Origin: Xanthobacteraceae bacterium
GTDB taxonomy: Bacteria > Pseudomonadota > Alphaproteobacteria > Rhizobiales > Xanthobacteraceae
DNA length: 27,377 nt
Assembly: GCA_030037185.1 (NCBI GenBank)
Contig: JASHRR010001448.1
Location: 1 to 27,377 of the forward strand
Direction: 5' to 3'
Under the pieces are notes generated by a model. The model was not told the origin of the DNA. It worked only from the letters and a program-made list of their open reading frames with translations, and did not search any database. The translations under genes were made by a program, and so were the position numbers. This document shows, piece by piece, positions 8,481 to 17,362 of this stretch (positions are counted from its first letter, which is position 1; the number at the start of each line of letters is the position of its first letter).

Positions 8481-8648
8481 TCAATGCAGCCTAAATCCAC
8501 CTCGCTCCGCCATCAACCGGATGAAAGCGTAACGGGATTGCCGGATCTCTGCGGCCAGCTCTTCGACATCGCAGCAGGCCAATTCGGCGTTAATGCGCGC
8601 CTTGCGGGCATTTCGCAGTTCGATCTCGACACTCTGAAGGTCGACCAT
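8481..8648 (-). CDS. Possible small protein of 55 residues
   Basis: The start at 8648 is preceded by AGGGGGA with 4-5 bases of spacing, a strong ribosome binding site, and this is the main reason to call it. The protein is hydrophilic and predicted helical (MVDLQSVEIELRNARKAR at the N-terminus, then EELAAEIRQSRYAF), with two adjacent cysteines at 25-26. There is no signal peptide or membrane span. The frame is open further upstream to 8768, but those residues look less protein-like. It is convergent with gshB. I recognise no family and cannot suggest a function. Confidence 0.45.
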   Translation of the reverse strand: MVDLQSVEIELRNARKARINAELACCDVEELAAEIRQSRYAFIRLMAERGGFRLH

Positions 8649-9075
8649 TTGGTCCCCCTGTCGTGCCCGTGAATAGTCCGACTCATCTAGCACGAATCGT
8701 TTTGTTCTGCAATTGTTCTCGTGCTCGTTTTTCGGGCTGGGGAGCGGGACAGACGGCTCATACCACAACGCACGTCCACAGGCAGACGCAGTTGTGTTAT
8801 TGCTGCCCCGCTCCTTCTGTCACGACAGGACCTCGGGGTCGAGCGCAGCACAACGGCCGGACTTGAAGAACCAACGACCGCGTTCTCGAAGAGTTTTGCG
8901 CAGCCCGTGATGTAGCGAATTGAGTTTGTCGAGGACGTCGGCTCGGCGTCAATCTAACAGCCGCCGAAATTGGCCGCGCTGACGGATTGTATCGGGGCAG
9001 GGGGATTATCGCGCCGGATGAACCGCGAACCTTAACGAGGCGCACATGCGCGCACATTTAGGAAAGCACTGACGG
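8649..9075. other. Intergenic region before the P450 gene
   Basis: No convincing gene was found. Overlapping plus-strand frames at 8663-8915 and a minus-strand frame at 8797-9057 have arbitrary composition and no start signals. The region should hold the promoter of the P450 gene. The last 20 bases before the P450 start include AGGAAAG, about 10 bases upstream of the ATG, a weak ribosome binding site. Confidence 0.45.
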
Positions 9076-10275
9076 ATGTCTGCCGACATCACACTTGACG
9101 TTCCGGTCACCGACATAGACCCATTCTGCGAAGAATTCTGTGCCGATCCTTACCGGTTTCACAAGCAGCTTCGCGATGCCGGGCCGGTGTTCAGGCTGAA
9201 CAAATACGGCATCTACGGCATGGCCCGGTACGCGCAGGTCCACGCGGCTCTCAATGATTGGCAGACCTTCATTTCGGGCGCGGGTGCCGGCATCCAAGAC
9301 CTGCGCAAGGGAAAGGCGTGGCGGCCGCGAAGCATCGTGCTCGAAGTCGATCCGCCGCTCCACGATCAAACACGCGGCGTCATGGGGCGGGTTCTCGCCG
9401 GGCCGGCCGTCAGGAAATTGCGCGAAAAATTTGAGCTCGAAGCAGAGCGGCTGGTCGAGGACCTCGTCTCACGTGGAACTTTCGATGCGGTCGCCGATCT
9501 TGCGACGGCCTATCCACTCAAGGTGATGGGCGATGCGGTTGGCGTGCCGGCGCAAGGACGCGAATGCTTGCTGCCCTTCAGCAACATGCTGTTCAATTCG
9601 TTCGGGCCGGAAAACCAGATTTTCCGCGAGTCCGTCATCCAATCCGACCGCGTGGTCAGGCAACTCTTCGCTCAATGCGAACGCGAGGCATTGCTGCCCG
9701 GTGGTTTTGGTGTGCAGCTTTACCAAGCCGCGGATGAAGGACGCATAAGCCGGGAGCAAGCACCCGCCCTCGTGCGGTCAATTCTCTCCGCCGGGTTCGA
9801 TACTACGGTCGCCGGGCTCGCTAACGCCGTGTACGCGTTTGCGACAAATCACGAGCAATGGCGGTTGCTGCGCAGCGACCCCGCGCTGGCACGTTCGGCC
9901 TTCGATGAAGTGATCCGCTGGGAAGCCCCTGTCCAGACTTTCTTCCGCACGACGTCGCGCGCGTGCGAGATTGAAGGCCGCCGCATCGGTGGGGACGAGA
10001 AGGTGCTGCTCTTCCTGGGCGCCGCCAATCGAGACCCGCGTCAATGGCAAGACGCGGATCGTCTTGACCTGCGACGCCGGTCAACCGGCCACGTCGCGTT
10101 CGGTAGCGGAATTCACGTCTGCGTCGGGATGATGATCGCGCGGCTCGAAGCTGAGCTTGTGTTTGCCGCCTTCGCCAAGCGGGTCGGCGGGTTCGAACTC
10201 GCCGGTAAGCCGGTGCGCCGCCGTAACAACACCTTGCGCTCGTTCGCGAGCCTTCCTGTGCGGGTCTTGCATTAA
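9076..10275 (+). CDS. Cytochrome P450, CYP199-like
   Basis: This 399-residue soluble bacterial P450 would be a haem-thiolate monooxygenase. Visible landmarks are the I-helix AGFDTT (239-244, acid-alcohol pair Asp242/Thr243), the K-helix EVIR (Glu278, Arg281), VQTFFRTT (286-293) and the haem loop FGSGIHVCVG with ligand Cys349. Stretches such as ARYAQVHAALND, WRPRSIVLEVDPP, LLPFSNMLFNSFGP and FLGAANRDPRQW closely resemble recalled CYP199A2/A4 of Rhodopseudomonas palustris, which oxidise para-substituted benzoates. Residues I recall as contacting the substrate carboxylate there appear kept: Arg83, Ser86, Arg234, Ser235, Ser238. No ferredoxin or ferredoxin reductase gene is adjacent, so its redox partners must be elsewhere. 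Substrate assignment is inference from similarity. Confidence 0.94.
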   Translation: MSADITLDVPVTDIDPFCEEFCADPYRFHKQLRDAGPVFRLNKYGIYGMARYAQVHAALNDWQTFISGAGAGIQDLRKGKAWRPRSIVLEVDPPLHDQTRGVMGRVLAGPAVRKLREKFELEAERLVEDLVSRGTFDAVADLATAYPLKVMGDAVGVPAQGRECLLPFSNMLFNSFGPENQIFRESVIQSDRVVRQLFAQCEREALLPGGFGVQLYQAADEGRISREQAPALVRSILSAGFDTTVAGLANAVYAFATNHEQWRLLRSDPALARSAFDEVIRWEAPVQTFFRTTSRACEIEGRRIGGDEKVLLFLGAANRDPRQWQDADRLDLRRRSTGHVAFGSGIHVCVGMMIARLEAELVFAAFAKRVGGFELAGKPVRRRNNTLRSFASLPVRVLH

Positions 10276-10740
10276 CATCCCACGCAACAGCGTTGCGGCT
10301 CCCGGCGAGGTCGACCGGCTTGCGACCTCAGAGCCCCCGGCTGCCGCCCGGCTTCACCCGCACGGTGCACCAGATCCCACCGGCGGCCTGCTACCCTGGT
10401 TGGCAGCAGTCGCTCGATCCTCTCGCCACGCTGGTCGAGCCGCAGATCAAGGATTGAGCACCGCTCGGGCCAAGGGCCGCCTGGATTGCAGCGCGATTAC
10501 GCAGGAGGCCAGAACCGGCCGCTGGCGCTCCTTTGTGAAGGCCCCGGCGGCGGCTCGCGTACCACCCGGAACCTCTAAAAAAAGCCTGTTGCGGGAGGCG
10601 GCCTGCGCGGCGCCTGCCGGCCGCGCGATCGTCACAATTCTGTAAGCCTTATGTCTATTATCAGACTGACGTGGTCACAACACCGGCCGCTCAGTTGCGA
10701 GTCTCCTTCGGACAGGCGAAACGGGGACAACAAAATCACC
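10276..10740. other. Intergenic region with a possible gene-end remnant
   Basis: There is no intact gene between the P450 stop and the acyltransferase. A plus-strand frame ending at a TGA at 10455-10457 reads like a real protein tail (ACYPGWQQSLDPLATLVEP, then QIKD), but it has no start and no recognisable domain upstream, so it may be a decayed gene end. A run of seven A at 10578-10584 next to GC-rich inverted bases could act as a weak minus-strand terminator, but its stem is only four pairs. Confidence 0.35.
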
Positions 10741-11676
10741 ATGCTTTGCCGCATCAAAGTCCCGGGCCCGCGGGCGGGCCGGCTCAACGCGCCGCTGCGC
10801 CTTGTCGGCAAATTGGTCCCGGTGTTAAAGGCCTACAGCGGCATGCCGGCCGCCGACCGCAAAGCGAGAAGTTCTGCCGCCCTGGGCCGGCTCGGCACGC
10901 TTGAAGTCCGGCTTGCCCGCACGTCGGCCGAAATCCGCCGGGCTCAGAAGCTGCGCTACGAGGTGTTCTACAAGGAGATGTCGGCGATAGCCGATACAGC
11001 CTTATATTTCGCCCGGCGTGACATCGACCTTTTCGACGCGGTATGCGACCATCTGCTGGTCGTTGACCATGGTGCACGCACGCTGCAGCGAGCGCCCGCG
11101 ACCGTCGGCACCTGCCGGCTGCTGCGCCAGGATATCGCTGAGCGAACCGGCGGTTTCTACAGCGCCGGCGAATTCGACGTCGGGGCCCTGGTGGCGCGCC
11201 ATCGCGACTTGAAATTCCTCGAACTCGGCCGCTCCTGCGTGCAGCCGCCCTACCGCAACAGACGCACCGTGGAATTGTTGTGGCACGGCATCTGGACTTA
11301 CGTGCTGGAACATCGCATCGATGTCATGATCGGGTGCGCGAGCCTCGACGGCACCGATCCGGATCGTCTGGGATTACCTCTGTCTTTTCTTCACCACTAC
11401 GCGCGCGCCCCCGAACCTTGGCGCACGATCGCGTTGCCCCACCGTTACCTTGAGCTCAACCGGATGCCAAAGGCGGCGGTCGCTCCCCAAATGGCGCTGT
11501 CGCTGCTGCCGCCCCTGATCAAGGGATATCTGCGCCTTGGCGCATTCGTGGGCGATGGCGCCGTCATCGATCATCAGTTCGGCACCACCGACGTGCTGAT
11601 CGTGCTGCCGGTGTCGGCAATCCGGGCCCGCTACCTCACTCATTTCGGTCCGCGCGCCGAGCGTCATGCCGCCTGA
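10741..11676 (+). CDS. olsB: L-ornithine N(alpha)-acyltransferase, OlsB-like GNAT family protein
   Basis: This 311-residue protein belongs to the acyl-ACP-dependent GNAT-like acyltransferases (OlsB / hemolysin-related). It would transfer a 3-hydroxy fatty acyl group to ornithine, making lyso-ornithine lipid, the first step of ornithine lipid synthesis. Supporting motifs are LEVRLARTSAEIRRAQKLRYEVF near residues 48-68, then DLFDAVCDHLLVVD, VGTCRLLRQDIA, FLELGRSCVQPPYRNR, IWTYVLEHRIDVMIGCASL and LPPLIKGYLRLGAFVGDGA. The start is uncertain. An ATG at 10651 would add 30 residues of poor composition without a ribosome binding site. The ATG at 10741 has GGGGACA about 12 bases upstream. The second enzyme, OlsA, is not in the window. 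The gene is convergent with coaA. Confidence 0.87.
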   Translation: MLCRIKVPGPRAGRLNAPLRLVGKLVPVLKAYSGMPAADRKARSSAALGRLGTLEVRLARTSAEIRRAQKLRYEVFYKEMSAIADTALYFARRDIDLFDAVCDHLLVVDHGARTLQRAPATVGTCRLLRQDIAERTGGFYSAGEFDVGALVARHRDLKFLELGRSCVQPPYRNRRTVELLWHGIWTYVLEHRIDVMIGCASLDGTDPDRLGLPLSFLHHYARAPEPWRTIALPHRYLELNRMPKAAVAPQMALSLLPPLIKGYLRLGAFVGDGAVIDHQFGTTDVLIVLPVSAIRARYLTHFGPRAERHAA

Positions 11677-11763
11677 TGCGGACGCCTTGGCGCTGCGCCT
11701 CAGGTCATTGCGGCTCGAGCGGGCCGACAGTCAACACCGGCGCCGACAGCACAAGCAGTCCAC

Positions 11764-12720
11764 TCACAGCTTGCGCAGCGCCACTTCTTGAACCGTATGG
11801 TTTTTCTGCTTGGTGAGAATGAGATCGGCGCGCTGGCGGGTGGGCAGAATGTTTTCGTGCAGATTGGCAAGGTTGATCCGCTTCCAGATGGAAGTTGCGG
11901 TGACGATTGCGTCGGTATCGGAGAGCTGCGCGTAGCGGTGGAAATAGGATTTCGGGTCACGAAACGCGGTTTCCCGCAGAGCAAGAAACCGATCCACATA
12001 CCATTGCATCAATACCTCTTCGTCGGCGTCGAGATAAACCGAAAAGTCGAAGAAATCCGACACGAACGGGATCGCCTTGCCGTCGCGCGGCAGCCGGCTG
12101 GTCTGCAGCACATTCAAGCCCTCGACGATGAGAATGTCCGGCCGGTCGATTTCAATCCATTGGTGCGGCACCACGTCATAAATCAGATGCGAATAGACCG
12201 GCGCCTGCACGGGCCGCCGTCCAGCCTTGATGTCGTAGAGAAAACGCAACAGCGCAGGAAGATCGTAACTCTCCGGAAAGCCTTTGCGCTCTAACAGGTG
12301 ATCGCGCTCCAACACCGCGTTGGGATAGAGAAAGCCATCGGTGGTGACGAGATCGACCTTGGGCATGTTCGGCCAGCGCGCCAACAGGGCCTGCAGCACG
12401 CGGGCGGTCGTCGATTTGCCGACCGCCACCGAGCCGGCGACGCCGACGACGTAAGGCGTCTTGGCGTCCTCGGTGGCAAGAAAACCCCGTTGGGCAAGGA
12501 ACAGCCTTTGGGTGGCGGCGACATAGAGCGACAACAGGCGCGACAGCGGCAGGTAGATCTCCTCGATCTCCTCCATATCGAGACGGTCATGCAGCGATCG
12601 CAGCCGCACCACCTCATCGCCGGTGAGCGTCATCGGCGCGTCTTCGCGCCGCGCCGCCCACTCGGCACGCGAGAAAACGTGATACGGCGATAGGTGGTCC
12701 TCGGTACGCTGCTCCATCAT
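11764..12720 (-). CDS. coaA: Type I pantothenate kinase
   Basis: This 318-residue protein (E. coli CoaA has 316) phosphorylates pantothenate, the first and rate-controlling step of coenzyme A synthesis. The Walker A motif GSVAVGKST is at residues 96-104, preceded by VVGVAG. Family stretches [61 protein letters not shown] and [11 protein letters not shown] follow in the expected order. Two ATGs stand together at 12720 and 12717; the frame stays open far upstream into hisE, but that part is hisE in another frame. It is the last gene of the his operon, 34 bases after hisE, an association common in Hyphomicrobiales. Confidence 0.96.
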   Translation of the reverse strand: MMEQRTEDHLSPYHVFSRAEWAARREDAPMTLTGDEVVRLRSLHDRLDMEEIEEIYLPLSRLLSLYVAATQRLFLAQRGFLATEDAKTPYVVGVAGSVAVGKSTTARVLQALLARWPNMPKVDLVTTDGFLYPNAVLERDHLLERKGFPESYDLPALLRFLYDIKAGRRPVQAPVYSHLIYDVVPHQWIEIDRPDILIVEGLNVLQTSRLPRDGKAIPFVSDFFDFSVYLDADEEVLMQWYVDRFLALRETAFRDPKSYFHRYAQLSDTDAIVTATSIWKRINLANLHENILPTRQRADLILTKQKNHTVQEVALRKL

Positions 12721-12754
12721 GTTGTCCGCATCGCAACGCCTGCGCGCGCCGAAA

Positions 12755-13078
12755 TCAGGTGCCCTTGCGCGAGGCCTTTTCCGCAAGGCCCGACCGGCTG
12801 GCGCGAGCGCCGAGTACCGCCTCCACGTCGGTGAGTTTGATGTCGCGTGCCTTGAGCACCACCAACAGGTGGTAGACCACATCGGCGGCTTCCTCGATCA
12901 GCCGGTCGCGGCCCTCGCCGACAGAGGCGAGCACAAGTTCAACCGCCTCCTCGCCTAGTTTCTTGGCGCATTGCGCCACCCCCCGGTCCAGCAATTTGCG
13001 GGTGTAGGATAGCTCCGGGCTGGCATTGGCGCGCTCCTCGATGCGCCGCTCAAGATCGTAGACGGAGAATTGGTCCAT
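12755..13078 (-). CDS. hisE: Phosphoribosyl-ATP pyrophosphatase
   Basis: This 107-residue all-alpha NTP pyrophosphatase of the MazG-like fold converts phosphoribosyl-ATP to phosphoribosyl-AMP, step 2 of histidine synthesis. Metal-binding acidic residues lie in [13 protein letters not shown] (Glu43, Glu44, Glu47) and [14 protein letters not shown] (Glu62, Glu63, Asp66). YTRKLLDRG and the C-terminal GLAEKASRK are family hallmarks. The start at MDQFSVYDL agrees with the usual N-terminus. Upstream ATGs at 13096 and 13123 (the latter overlapping the hisF stop) would add up to 15 residues. HisI, the next enzyme, is not fused and not in this window. Confidence 0.95.
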   Translation of the reverse strand: MDQFSVYDLERRIEERANASPELSYTRKLLDRGVAQCAKKLGEEAVELVLASVGEGRDRLIEEAADVVYHLLVVLKARDIKLTDVEAVLGARASRSGLAEKASRKGT

Positions 13079-13119
13079 AACGCTGACAGATATCATCTCC
13101 GCACACCGGCCGATAGACG

Positions 13120-13896
13120 TCATGTCCTCAGGCGCATCGGCAGTCCGGCACCGGCCATATGCCGTTTTGCCTGCGAAATCGTGAATTCGCCGAAGTGAAA
13201 GATCGAAGCCGCCAAAACCGCCGCCGCGTGGCCGTCGCGCACGCCGGCGATCAAATGTTCGAGATTGCCGACGCCACCGGAGGCGATCACCGGGACCGGC
13301 ACCGCATCCGCCACCGCCCGGGTGAGCGCGATATCGAAGCCCTGACGGGTGCCGTCGCGGTCCATCGACGTCAGCAGGATTTCGCCAGCCCCCAAAGCAA
13401 CGACCTCCTTGGCGTAGGCGACCGCATCAAGCCCGGTCGGCCTGCGCCCGCCATGGGTGAAGATGTCCCAGCGATCCGGCTCGCCCGGTGCGGACGCCTT
13501 GCGGGCATCGATCGCCACCACGATGCACTGATCGCCAAACTTTTCCGCCGCTTCCTTGACAAAACCGCGCCGATTGACCGCCGCGGTGTTGATGGAGACC
13601 TTATCGGCGCCCGATTGCAGCAACGCGCGAATATCGGCGACCGTGCGCACGCCGCCCCCCACCGTCAACGGCATGAAGCACGCCTCAGCGGTTCGTCGCA
13701 CCACGTCCAGGATGATGTTTCGGTCCTCGTGGCTTGCGGTGATGTCGAGAAAGCACAACTCATCGGCGCCGGCGGCATCGTAGGCAATGGCCGCCTCAAC
13801 CGGATCCCCAGCATCGCGCAAACCGACGAAATTGATGCCTTTGACCACGCGCCCGTCCTTGACATCGAGGCAAGGTATGACGCGAACCTTGAGCAC
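13120..13896 (-). CDS. hisF: Imidazole glycerol phosphate synthase, cyclase subunit
   Basis: This 258-residue TIM-barrel subunit uses ammonia channelled from HisH to turn PRFAR into imidazole glycerol phosphate and AICAR. Catalytic Asp11 (IPCLDVKDG) and Asp130 (VVAIDARK) are both present, as are [29 protein letters not shown] and [10 protein letters not shown]. The frame is open upstream well into hisA, but the protein clearly begins at the GTG at 13896 ([11 protein letters not shown]). That start has TGAGG 6 bases upstream and lies 7 bases after the hisA stop. The length matches the family (about 255). Confidence 0.97.
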   Translation of the reverse strand: MLKVRVIPCLDVKDGRVVKGINFVGLRDAGDPVEAAIAYDAAGADELCFLDITASHEDRNIILDVVRRTAEACFMPLTVGGGVRTVADIRALLQSGADKVSINTAAVNRRGFVKEAAEKFGDQCIVVAIDARKASAPGEPDRWDIFTHGGRRPTGLDAVAYAKEVVALGAGEILLTSMDRDGTRQGFDIALTRAVADAVPVPVIASGGVGNLEHLIAGVRDGHAAAVLAASIFHFGEFTISQAKRHMAGAGLPMRLRT

Positions 13897-13903
13897 GCGA
13901 GCC

Positions 13904-14641
13904 TCATTGCGCCCGCGCGTTGCGAATGAACCGCAGCGCCTCTGGGGCATTGAGCCGTCCGTCGTAGAGTGCGCGGCCCGCAATGGCGCCGGCCAGCCGT
14001 TTCGCCCGCGGCTCAAGCAATTGGCGGATGTCATCCATCGAGGCAAGGCCACCCGAGGCGATCACCGGAATGGTAATCGCATCGGCCAGCGAAACCGTGG
14101 CGTCGAGGTTCAGCCCCTTGAGGACGCCGTCGCGGGAAATATCCGTGTGAATGATCGCGGCAACCCCAGCATCCTCGAATCGTTGCGCAATCTCCAGCAC
14201 CGACAGATCGGAGGTCTCGGCCCAACCGTGGACGGCGACGCGGCCGCCGCGCGCGTCAAGCCCGACCGCAATGCGGTTCGGCCAGTCGCGCGCGGCCTGC
14301 TTGACCAGCGCCGGATCTTTCACCGCCGCTGTGCCGATGATGACGCGGTCGACGCCCTTTTCGAGCCATTCGGCGATCGTCGCCCGATCGCGAATTCCGC
14401 CTCCGAGCTGCACCGGCACCGGCACGCTTTCGATGATCCGCTCGATCGCATAGGCATTGACCGGGCGGCCCGCGAATGCGCCGTCCAGATCGACCACATG
14501 CAGATACTCAAACCCTTGAGCCGCAAACCCGATAGCCTGGGCGGCCGCGTCGCGATTGAACACGGTTGCGCGGCCCATGTCGCCCTGCTCCAGACGCACG
14601 CAGACGCCGTCCTTAAGGTCGATGGCGGGAAACAGGATCAC
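13904..14641 (-). CDS. hisA: 1-(5-phosphoribosyl)-5-[(5-phosphoribosylamino)methylideneamino]imidazole-4-carboxamide isomerase
   Basis: This 245-residue TIM-barrel isomerase converts ProFAR to PRFAR, the substrate of HisHF. Catalytic Asp8 (FPAIDLKDG) and Asp129 (VGLDARGG) are present. So are [27 protein letters not shown] and VIASGGLAS with their phosphate-binding loops. It is a normal full-length member. It follows hisH by 44 bases and precedes hisF by 7 bases in the operon. Confidence 0.97.
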   Translation of the reverse strand: MILFPAIDLKDGVCVRLEQGDMGRATVFNRDAAAQAIGFAAQGFEYLHVVDLDGAFAGRPVNAYAIERIIESVPVPVQLGGGIRDRATIAEWLEKGVDRVIIGTAAVKDPALVKQAARDWPNRIAVGLDARGGRVAVHGWAETSDLSVLEIAQRFEDAGVAAIIHTDISRDGVLKGLNLDATVSLADAITIPVIASGGLASMDDIRQLLEPRAKRLAGAIAGRALYDGRLNAPEALRFIRNARAQ

Positions 14642-14685
14642 CGTTAACGCCCTTCTTCAACCGATGCCGTGGCGGCCGCGGCGGA

Positions 14686-15336
14686 TCACGGCTTCCACCG
14701 GAGGAAATTTGCGATCAAGGCAAGTCCCAGCTTCTGGCTCTTTTCCGGATGAAACTGTGTACCGGCATAATTGTCCCGCCCAACGAGGGCCGTCACCGGT
14801 CCGCCATAGTCGCAATCGGCCACCAGATCGGCCGGATCCTCCACTTGCAGGTGATAACTATGGACGAAATAGGCGTGCAGACCTTCAGGTCCCAACGGGA
14901 TGCCGTCCAGCAGGGGATGCGGCCGACGCGCGTGCAGCGTATTCCAGCCCATATGCGGGATCTTCAGAGCCTGACTTTTCGGGTTGATGCGGCAGACTTC
15001 GCCGCGCACCCAGCCCATTCCGTTTGTGACCGCATATTCTCGGCCGCGCTCGGCCATCAGCTGCATGCCGACGCAGATCCCCAGAAACGGCCTGCCGTTC
15101 CGGCAGACCGCCTCATCCAACGCTTCCATCATGCCGGCGACGCCGTCAAGTCCCCGCCGACAGTCCGCGAAAGCGCCCACCCCCGGCAGCACGACGCGGT
15201 CGGCCTGGCGCACCGCCGCGGGATCGCTCGTCACCGCGATGCGCTGTGACGTTGCGCTCTCACGCGCTGCCCGTTCAAAGGCTTTGGCCGCAGAATGCAG
15301 ATTGCCCGAGCCATAATCGATAATGGCAACGTTCAC
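14686..15336 (-). CDS. hisH: Imidazole glycerol phosphate synthase, glutamine amidotransferase subunit
   Basis: This 216-residue class I glutaminase partners HisF. The nucleophile Cys88 is in [11 protein letters not shown]. His196 and Glu198 of the triad are in [26 protein letters not shown] at the N-terminus, [15 protein letters not shown] and AYFVHSYH complete the signature. The ATG overlaps the stop of the upstream DUF2628 gene by four bases (ATGA), suggesting translational coupling. Confidence 0.97.
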   Translation of the reverse strand: MNVAIIDYGSGNLHSAAKAFERAARESATSQRIAVTSDPAAVRQADRVVLPGVGAFADCRRGLDGVAGMMEALDEAVCRNGRPFLGICVGMQLMAERGREYAVTNGMGWVRGEVCRINPKSQALKIPHMGWNTLHARRPHPLLDGIPLGPEGLHAYFVHSYHLQVEDPADLVADCDYGGPVTALVGRDNYAGTQFHPEKSQKLGLALIANFLRWKP

Positions 15337-15815
15337 CGCCCGCCCCCGGGGGCTGGAAAAAGCCCGATGATATCGGGCTGGGTGCGATGAGCGGGCGGCC
15401 CTGCCGCCGGCGCGGAACCCGCCGGAGCACGCAGTGCCATCCGGTTATGGAAAAACCTGCGCTCGGCCATATCGAGGTCGTCGGCAATCACGATACCGCA
15501 TTCCCGCCATCCGTGCCGCACGCGCGTCCAGCGCACCAGGCTTGTCGCGTCAAGACCGATCAGCAGATGGATCAGCGCGAAGACGATGGCAACCGCGCCC
15601 CAGTCTACGCCGAGCAACCGAAGGCCGTAGACGATCAGTCCCGCTCCCACCACGTAGAGGATCAAAACAACCCACAAACGCCGCCATATCATCCACAAGG
15701 GGGCGAACAGAAAAGCCGCCAGACTGAACCTCTCAGGCAAGAAGATGAAGCGGTCAGCGTCTTCGATCGCCGCCTGTTGATAATCCGGTGGTGCCAATAT
15801 CGTAAAGGCAGGCAT
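15333..15815 (-). CDS. DUF2628 membrane protein in the his operon
   Basis: This 160-residue protein has a cytoplasmic N-terminus ([21 protein letters not shown]), an aromatic, amphipathic entry ([23 protein letters not shown]), and two or three membrane segments at about 30-85. A soluble C-terminal tail ends in a Pro/Ala-rich stretch. The [19 protein letters not shown] pattern is typical of DUF2628. Its biochemical role is unknown. It lies between hisB and hisH and overlaps hisH by four bases, a conserved position in many Hyphomicrobiales. The position does not prove a role in histidine synthesis. The frame is open upstream to 15881, but MPAF at 15815 is the better start. Confidence 0.85.
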   Translation of the reverse strand: MPAFTILAPPDYQQAAIEDADRFIFLPERFSLAAFLFAPLWMIWRRLWVVLILYVVGAGLIVYGLRLLGVDWGAVAIVFALIHLLIGLDATSLVRWTRVRHGWRECGIVIADDLDMAERRFFHNRMALRAPAGSAPAAGPPAHRTQPDIIGLFPAPGGGR

Positions 15816-15895
15816 GATTTGTTCATACTCCCGATCGCTGTCGCTTCGCAACCGCGGCGCGCCTGCCGCCCCAGGCCGCAAAACCCCGATCGCCG

Positions 15896-16489
15896 TCAGC
15901 CGCCGAGCGTGCCCTTGGTTGAGGGCACCTCGTCCTTCGCGCGCGGATCAACCGCAACCGCCGCCCGCAAAGCCCGGGCCAGCCCCTTGAAGCAGGATTC
16001 CGATATATGATGATCGTTCACTCCGTAAAAGGTCTCGACGTGGAGCGTGATGGCGGCATTGACGGCAAACGCCTGAAACCATTCTTTGACCAGCTGGGTG
16101 TCAAAGGTTCCAATCTTGTCGGAGCCGAACGCCGTACGGAACACCAGAAAGGGACGCCCCGACAGATCGACGGCAACGCGGGTCAGCGCTTCATCCATCG
16201 GCACATGGACATCGGCATAGCGGGTGATGCCTCTCATGTCGCCGAGAGCCTGCTTGAGGGCCTGTCCGAGGGCGATCCCGACATCCTCGGTGGTGTGGTG
16301 CGGGTCCACGTGCAGATCGCCTGCGGCGTTGACGGTGATATCGATCCGGGAGTGCCGGGCAAGCAGATCAAGCATATGATCGAGAAAGCCGATCCCGGTC
16401 GAGATCGATGCCACGCCCTGGCCGTCAAGATCGATCGCGACCCTGACGTCGGTTTCCTTGGTTGCGCGGTTGACGGCTGCCGTGCGCAT
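15896..16489 (-). CDS. hisB: Imidazoleglycerol-phosphate dehydratase
   Basis: This 197-residue manganese enzyme dehydrates imidazole glycerol phosphate to imidazole acetol phosphate. Both HHxxE metal motifs are present: DPHHTTEDV (His64, His65, Glu68) and NDHHISES (His160, His161, Glu164). [15 protein letters not shown] and [11 protein letters not shown] are also family signatures. It is the monofunctional form, not fused to a histidinol phosphatase. It is the first gene of the his operon, divergent from hslV across a 280-bp gap, with GGAG about 9 bases before the ATG. Confidence 0.97.
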   Translation of the reverse strand: MRTAAVNRATKETDVRVAIDLDGQGVASISTGIGFLDHMLDLLARHSRIDITVNAAGDLHVDPHHTTEDVGIALGQALKQALGDMRGITRYADVHVPMDEALTRVAVDLSGRPFLVFRTAFGSDKIGTFDTQLVKEWFQAFAVNAAITLHVETFYGVNDHHISESCFKGLARALRAAVAVDPRAKDEVPSTKGTLGG

Positions 16490-16769
16490 CTGCGGTGTCT
16501 CCAGGCCGGATTTGCCGGGGCGTTTCTAACAGGGCCCGGCGATCCCTGCTACCAGCCTCGACGGCGCGATCGCTCCGCGGCACCTAAAGTCGTGGAGGTG
16601 CCGGCTCGAGCCAATGCCAGGCGGTGGCCCTTGCCCAAAATTCAAGCGAAGCCCGCGGCGCTCCATCACGGGCAACGCCGTCGGGGCTGCCCGCCGCGAG
16701 ACGGGACTGCTGGTGAAGATGCACCAGATTTGCTTTGACGCCGGCGAGTGCATAGATGAAGGAATGCCC
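16490..16769. promoter_or_regulatory. Divergent promoter region between hisB and hslV
   Basis: The 280-bp gap should contain the his operon promoter on the minus strand and the hslVU promoter on the plus strand. I searched by eye for a heat-shock sigma-32 pattern (CTTGAA with CCCCAT) and found no convincing match; CTTGCCC at about 16632 is the nearest. No his leader with consecutive His codons is apparent, as expected for alphaproteobacteria. Confidence 0.4.
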
Positions 16770-17324
16770 ATGCTACCCCCAAATTCTGATCCCTGGCACG
16801 CAACAACCGTTCTCACCGTACGCAAGGCGGGCGCTGTGGTGATCGGCGCCGACGGGCAGGTCTCGGTCGGCCAGACGATCATCAAAGCCAATGCCAAGAA
16901 GGTGCGCAGGCTAGCCAAGGGCGATGTGATCGGCGGATTCGCCGGTGCCACGGCCGATGCCTTCACGCTTTTCGAGCGCTTGGAAGGCAAGCTCGAGCAA
17001 TATCCGGGTCAGCTCATGCGCGCCGCCGTCGAGCTCGCCAAGGACTGGCGGACGGACCGCTATCTGCGCCGTCTCGAAGCGATGATGCTGGTCGCTGACC
17101 CTCAGGTAACCCTGGTGCTGACCGGGACAGGGGACGTGCTCGAACCTGAGAACGGCGTCATGGGGATCGGCTCCGGCGGCAACTACGCCCTTGCGGCCGC
17201 CCGGGCGCTTATCGACACCGAAATGGATGCCGAATCAATAGTCAGGAAGGCAATGGCGATTGCGGCCGACATCTGCGTCTACACCAACCGCAGCGTCACT
17301 GTCGAAGCGTTGAAGACGGTTTGA
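16770..17324 (+). CDS. hslV: ATP-dependent protease subunit HslV
   Basis: This 184-residue N-terminal-nucleophile protease is the proteolytic half of HslUV (ClpQY), a proteasome-like complex degrading damaged and regulatory proteins in the cytoplasm. The mature enzyme starts at Thr12 (TTVLTVRK) after removal of a short propeptide. [43 protein letters not shown]-region [10 protein letters not shown] and [15 protein letters not shown] follow. Two in-frame ATGs at 16764 and 16770 compete. AAGGA at 16759-16763 touches the first but is 6 bases from the second, so I prefer 16770. The frame is open further upstream to 16614. hslU follows after 38 bases. Confidence 0.95.
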   Translation: MLPPNSDPWHATTVLTVRKAGAVVIGADGQVSVGQTIIKANAKKVRRLAKGDVIGGFAGATADAFTLFERLEGKLEQYPGQLMRAAVELAKDWRTDRYLRRLEAMMLVADPQVTLVLTGTGDVLEPENGVMGIGSGGNYALAAARALIDTEMDAESIVRKAMAIAADICVYTNRSVTVEALKTV

Positions 17325-17362
17325 GCTTGCCGACACGCAAACGCTCTTGATGGCGGATGATC

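Noticed and set aside
10570..10620. Possible minus-strand terminator at the A7 run
   Set aside because: The stem next to the T run (minus strand) is only four pairs, and no minus-strand gene ends just upstream of it.
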